A stretch of DNA of 61,183 bases, taken from Lachnospiraceae bacterium. Its GTDB lineage: Bacteria; Bacillota; Clostridia; Lachnospirales; Lachnospiraceae. A model generated the notes under the pieces. The model saw nothing but the letters and a program-made list of their open reading frames with translations, had not been told where the DNA came from and did no database searches. A program made the position numbers and the translations under genes. Positions 59,980 to 61,183 of the stretch are shown in pieces. Every line of letters starts with the position of its first letter. Position 1 is the stretch's first letter. The stretch spans positions 1 to 61,183 of the forward strand of contig VSND01000020.1 of assembly GCA_009774145.1 (NCBI GenBank). Reading direction: 5' to 3'.

Positions 59980-60759
59980 TTATTTTGAATCTTCAACAAA
60001 ATACATAATTCTCCGTATCAGCTCCGGGATATTTACCGGGGAGATGATATAGTCGTTCACGCCCTCATGCCGATATTCATATTCCGTGGCAAGGTCGCTG
60101 TTCTCGGTGAGGATAAAGAACGGCAGAAGCCGGACAGGGGGATTCTTCATTTGGAACATCCCCGCCACCCGCCGCAGCGCATGAAACAACTCCATTGCTG
60201 TACCGTCCGGCAGTTCCACATCACACAAAATCAGTTCTATTTCCTTATCCTCAAAAATCCGGCGCTTAGCGTCTGCAATCGAGGGAACCAGAATCAGGTC
60301 AAAGCCCTTTTGCAGCATAGTAGCCCGCAGCACTCCGGCGCTGGTATCTTCCGCATGGACAAAGAGCAGCTTGTGAAAAGTCGGGGCCTTTTCGCCAGAT
60401 AACTGCCGGTAGGCGTATTCCACCAGCATATCCTGTAGCAGCATCCCTTTCATTTTGTCCATACACAGCGTCGCACCCCGTTGCTTGGCCTCCTGTTCGT
60501 AGTCCTCTTTATCATGGCAGGACACCAGAATAAAAGGCAGTTCCTTGTCTGCGGCCCGCACCTCGTCCAGAAAGTCCATGCCGGAACCGTCCGGCAGGTC
60601 GAGATCACAGCAGACCACCAGCGGCATTTCCTCTTGGATGGCGGCCCGCGCTTCTTTCAGCGTACAAGCCGTTTTCACCGGGTAACCGCGGTGCTGTAAG
60701 TATTTTTGCAGACACCATGTATAGGTGTCGCTGTCGTCGATCAGCAGTATCTTTTTCAT
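59980..60759 (-). CDS. Double-receiver response regulator without an output domain
   Basis: A 259-residue protein with two receiver domains. The first (1-125) has the acidic pair DD at 8-9 and D52 in CDLDLPDGSG; the second (about 130-255) has CDVELPDGT. The end IPELIRRIMYF has no DNA-binding domain, so it works by protein contact, perhaps in a phosphorelay with a kinase off the window. It sits downstream of an FtsX-type permease gene in the element. Start ATG 60759. Confidence 0.85.
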   Translation of the reverse strand: MKKILLIDDSDTYTWCLQKYLQHRGYPVKTACTLKEARAAIQEEMPLVVCCDLDLPDGSGMDFLDEVRAADKELPFILVSCHDKEDYEQEAKQRGATLCMDKMKGMLLQDMLVEYAYRQLSGEKAPTFHKLLFVHAEDTSAGVLRATMLQKGFDLILVPSIADAKRRIFEDKEIELILCDVELPDGTAMELFHALRRVAGMFQMKNPPVRLLPFFILTENSDLATEYEYRHEGVNDYIISPVNIPELIRRIMYFVEDSK

Positions 60760-60907
60760 GTGTCCTCACCCCCAATATTGATTTACCACAAGTATAAACT
60801 ACAAATGTTACACAAATGTCCGAGGTGCCTTTGATTTCGACAAAAAAACAGGCTGAATTGTTACAAAGCTCGGACATTTCAAAAATTTTTTGAGAAATAG
60901 CGAAAAA

Positions 60908-60931
60908 GCGGGGCAGCATACGCCGCCCCGC
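60908..60931 (-). terminator. Rho-independent terminator of the FtsX-type permease
   Basis: GCGGGGC and GCCCCGC arms with a ten-base loop, followed on the minus strand by TTTTT (60903-60907). It is 14 bases after the permease stop. Confidence 0.85.
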
Positions 60932-60944
60932 CGATCCCATACGG

Positions 60945-61183
60945 TTATTCCATCGCCCGCATTTGTTCAATCAGGGATTGTTTTTTCTGTCTGCGGATTG
61001 TCCATACAGACAAGATCAGCTCCATTCCGAACAATACCAGAATGAACAGACCCATTTCCAAAACCGGGAATTTGTAAGGCACTACATTTCCGGCAAAAGC
61101 ACCTACACTCATTTTTCTGCAAGCAAAGATGGAAGCCGGAAGCCCAACGATCAGCGTCGCCAATGTTGCAAAGAGCGCATAGC
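60945..61183 (-). CDS. FtsX-type ABC permease, C-terminal part (cut by window edge)
   Basis: The frame runs off the window at 61183. The visible ~79 residues hold two membrane helices and end WTIRRQKKQSLIEQMRAME, the usual tail of FtsX/BceB- or MacB-type permeases. The gene belongs to the mobile element and points to a peptide-resistance or export transporter as cargo. Confidence 0.75.
   Translation of the reverse strand, partial: YALFATLATLIVGLPASIFACRKMSVGAFAGNVVPYKFPVLEMGLFILVLFGMELILSVWTIRRQKKQSLIEQMRAME

Noticed and set aside
1..61183. rRNA, tRNA or CRISPR arrays
   Set aside because: I saw no tRNA-like cloverleaf with a TTCRA arm, no rRNA core sequence and no regularly spaced identical repeats.

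Overview
The window looks like a chromosomal accessory region of a gut-type Lachnospiraceae (Clostridia). Supporting this are Firmicutes ribosome binding sites, LanFEG and BceRS-AB type peptide-resistance modules, a BlaI/M56 pair, a PadR-DUF1700-DUF4097-PspC operon, a ClpS-ClpA pair, and at the right end a mobile element with a large serine recombinase, TnpW, a RepA-like protein and a Cys-rich VLP protein. I see no rRNA, tRNA or CRISPR array. All functions are read from the sequence by eye.

Layout. 1-2.6 kb: M56 peptidase and BlaI repressor, plus a secreted unknown. 2.7-5.2 kb: ridA, and an AT-rich two-gene AAA ATPase/TOPRIM cassette of antiphage type, flanked by a 55-bp direct repeat that is itself the ridA promoter. 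5.2-12.3 kb: MATE exporter, LanG-LanE-LanF ABC transporter with its divergent response regulator and kinase, and VanZ. 12.4-15.5 kb: a minimal YidC-like protein with a membrane-anchored MerR regulator (classical 19-bp spacer promoter) and a tail-anchored unknown. 15.8-20.3 kb: a GC-richer BceAB-BceRS module. 20.5-24.3 kb: PadR envelope-stress operon and a PurF-like protein without the glutaminase cysteine. 24.4-34.3 kb: duplicated XRE regulators, TetR and P-type metal ATPase, a phosphoesterase-rubrerythrin-rubredoxin fusion, a GH13 enzyme with an unusual tail, and a class-I amidotransferase-like protein lacking two triad residues.

34.3-50.5 kb is the most interesting part. A two-component system lies next to a minus-strand cluster: lipoprotein, three paralogous ~790-residue lipoproteins that join an Asp-box (propeller-like) half to an extracellular solute-binding half, two sugar-type ABC permeases and an HlyD-like adaptor. 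Three promoters here share one architecture: two TTTAGAGA-like boxes 11 bp apart, then 9 bp, then a -10 box. They lie before the regulator gene, the lipoprotein and the second binding protein. I infer one regulon in which ligand-sensing lipoproteins, a transporter and a two-component system work together. Beside it, an M56 peptidase carries a C-terminal domain that looks like a permuted NlpC/P60 or LRAT-type fold, while its BlaI gene survives only as a tail fused to a HEPN-gene fragment.

50.8-55.5 kb holds clpA, clpS and a Suv3-like RNA helicase. 55.6-61.2 kb is the edge of an integrative element beside a broken yaaA. It carries the recombinase, TnpW, RepA-like, Cys-rich VLP, a decayed response regulator, an output-less double-receiver protein and the end of an FtsX-type permease cut off by the window edge. 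The recurrent theme is sensing of and resistance to cell-envelope attack, with several layers of insertion and gene decay.
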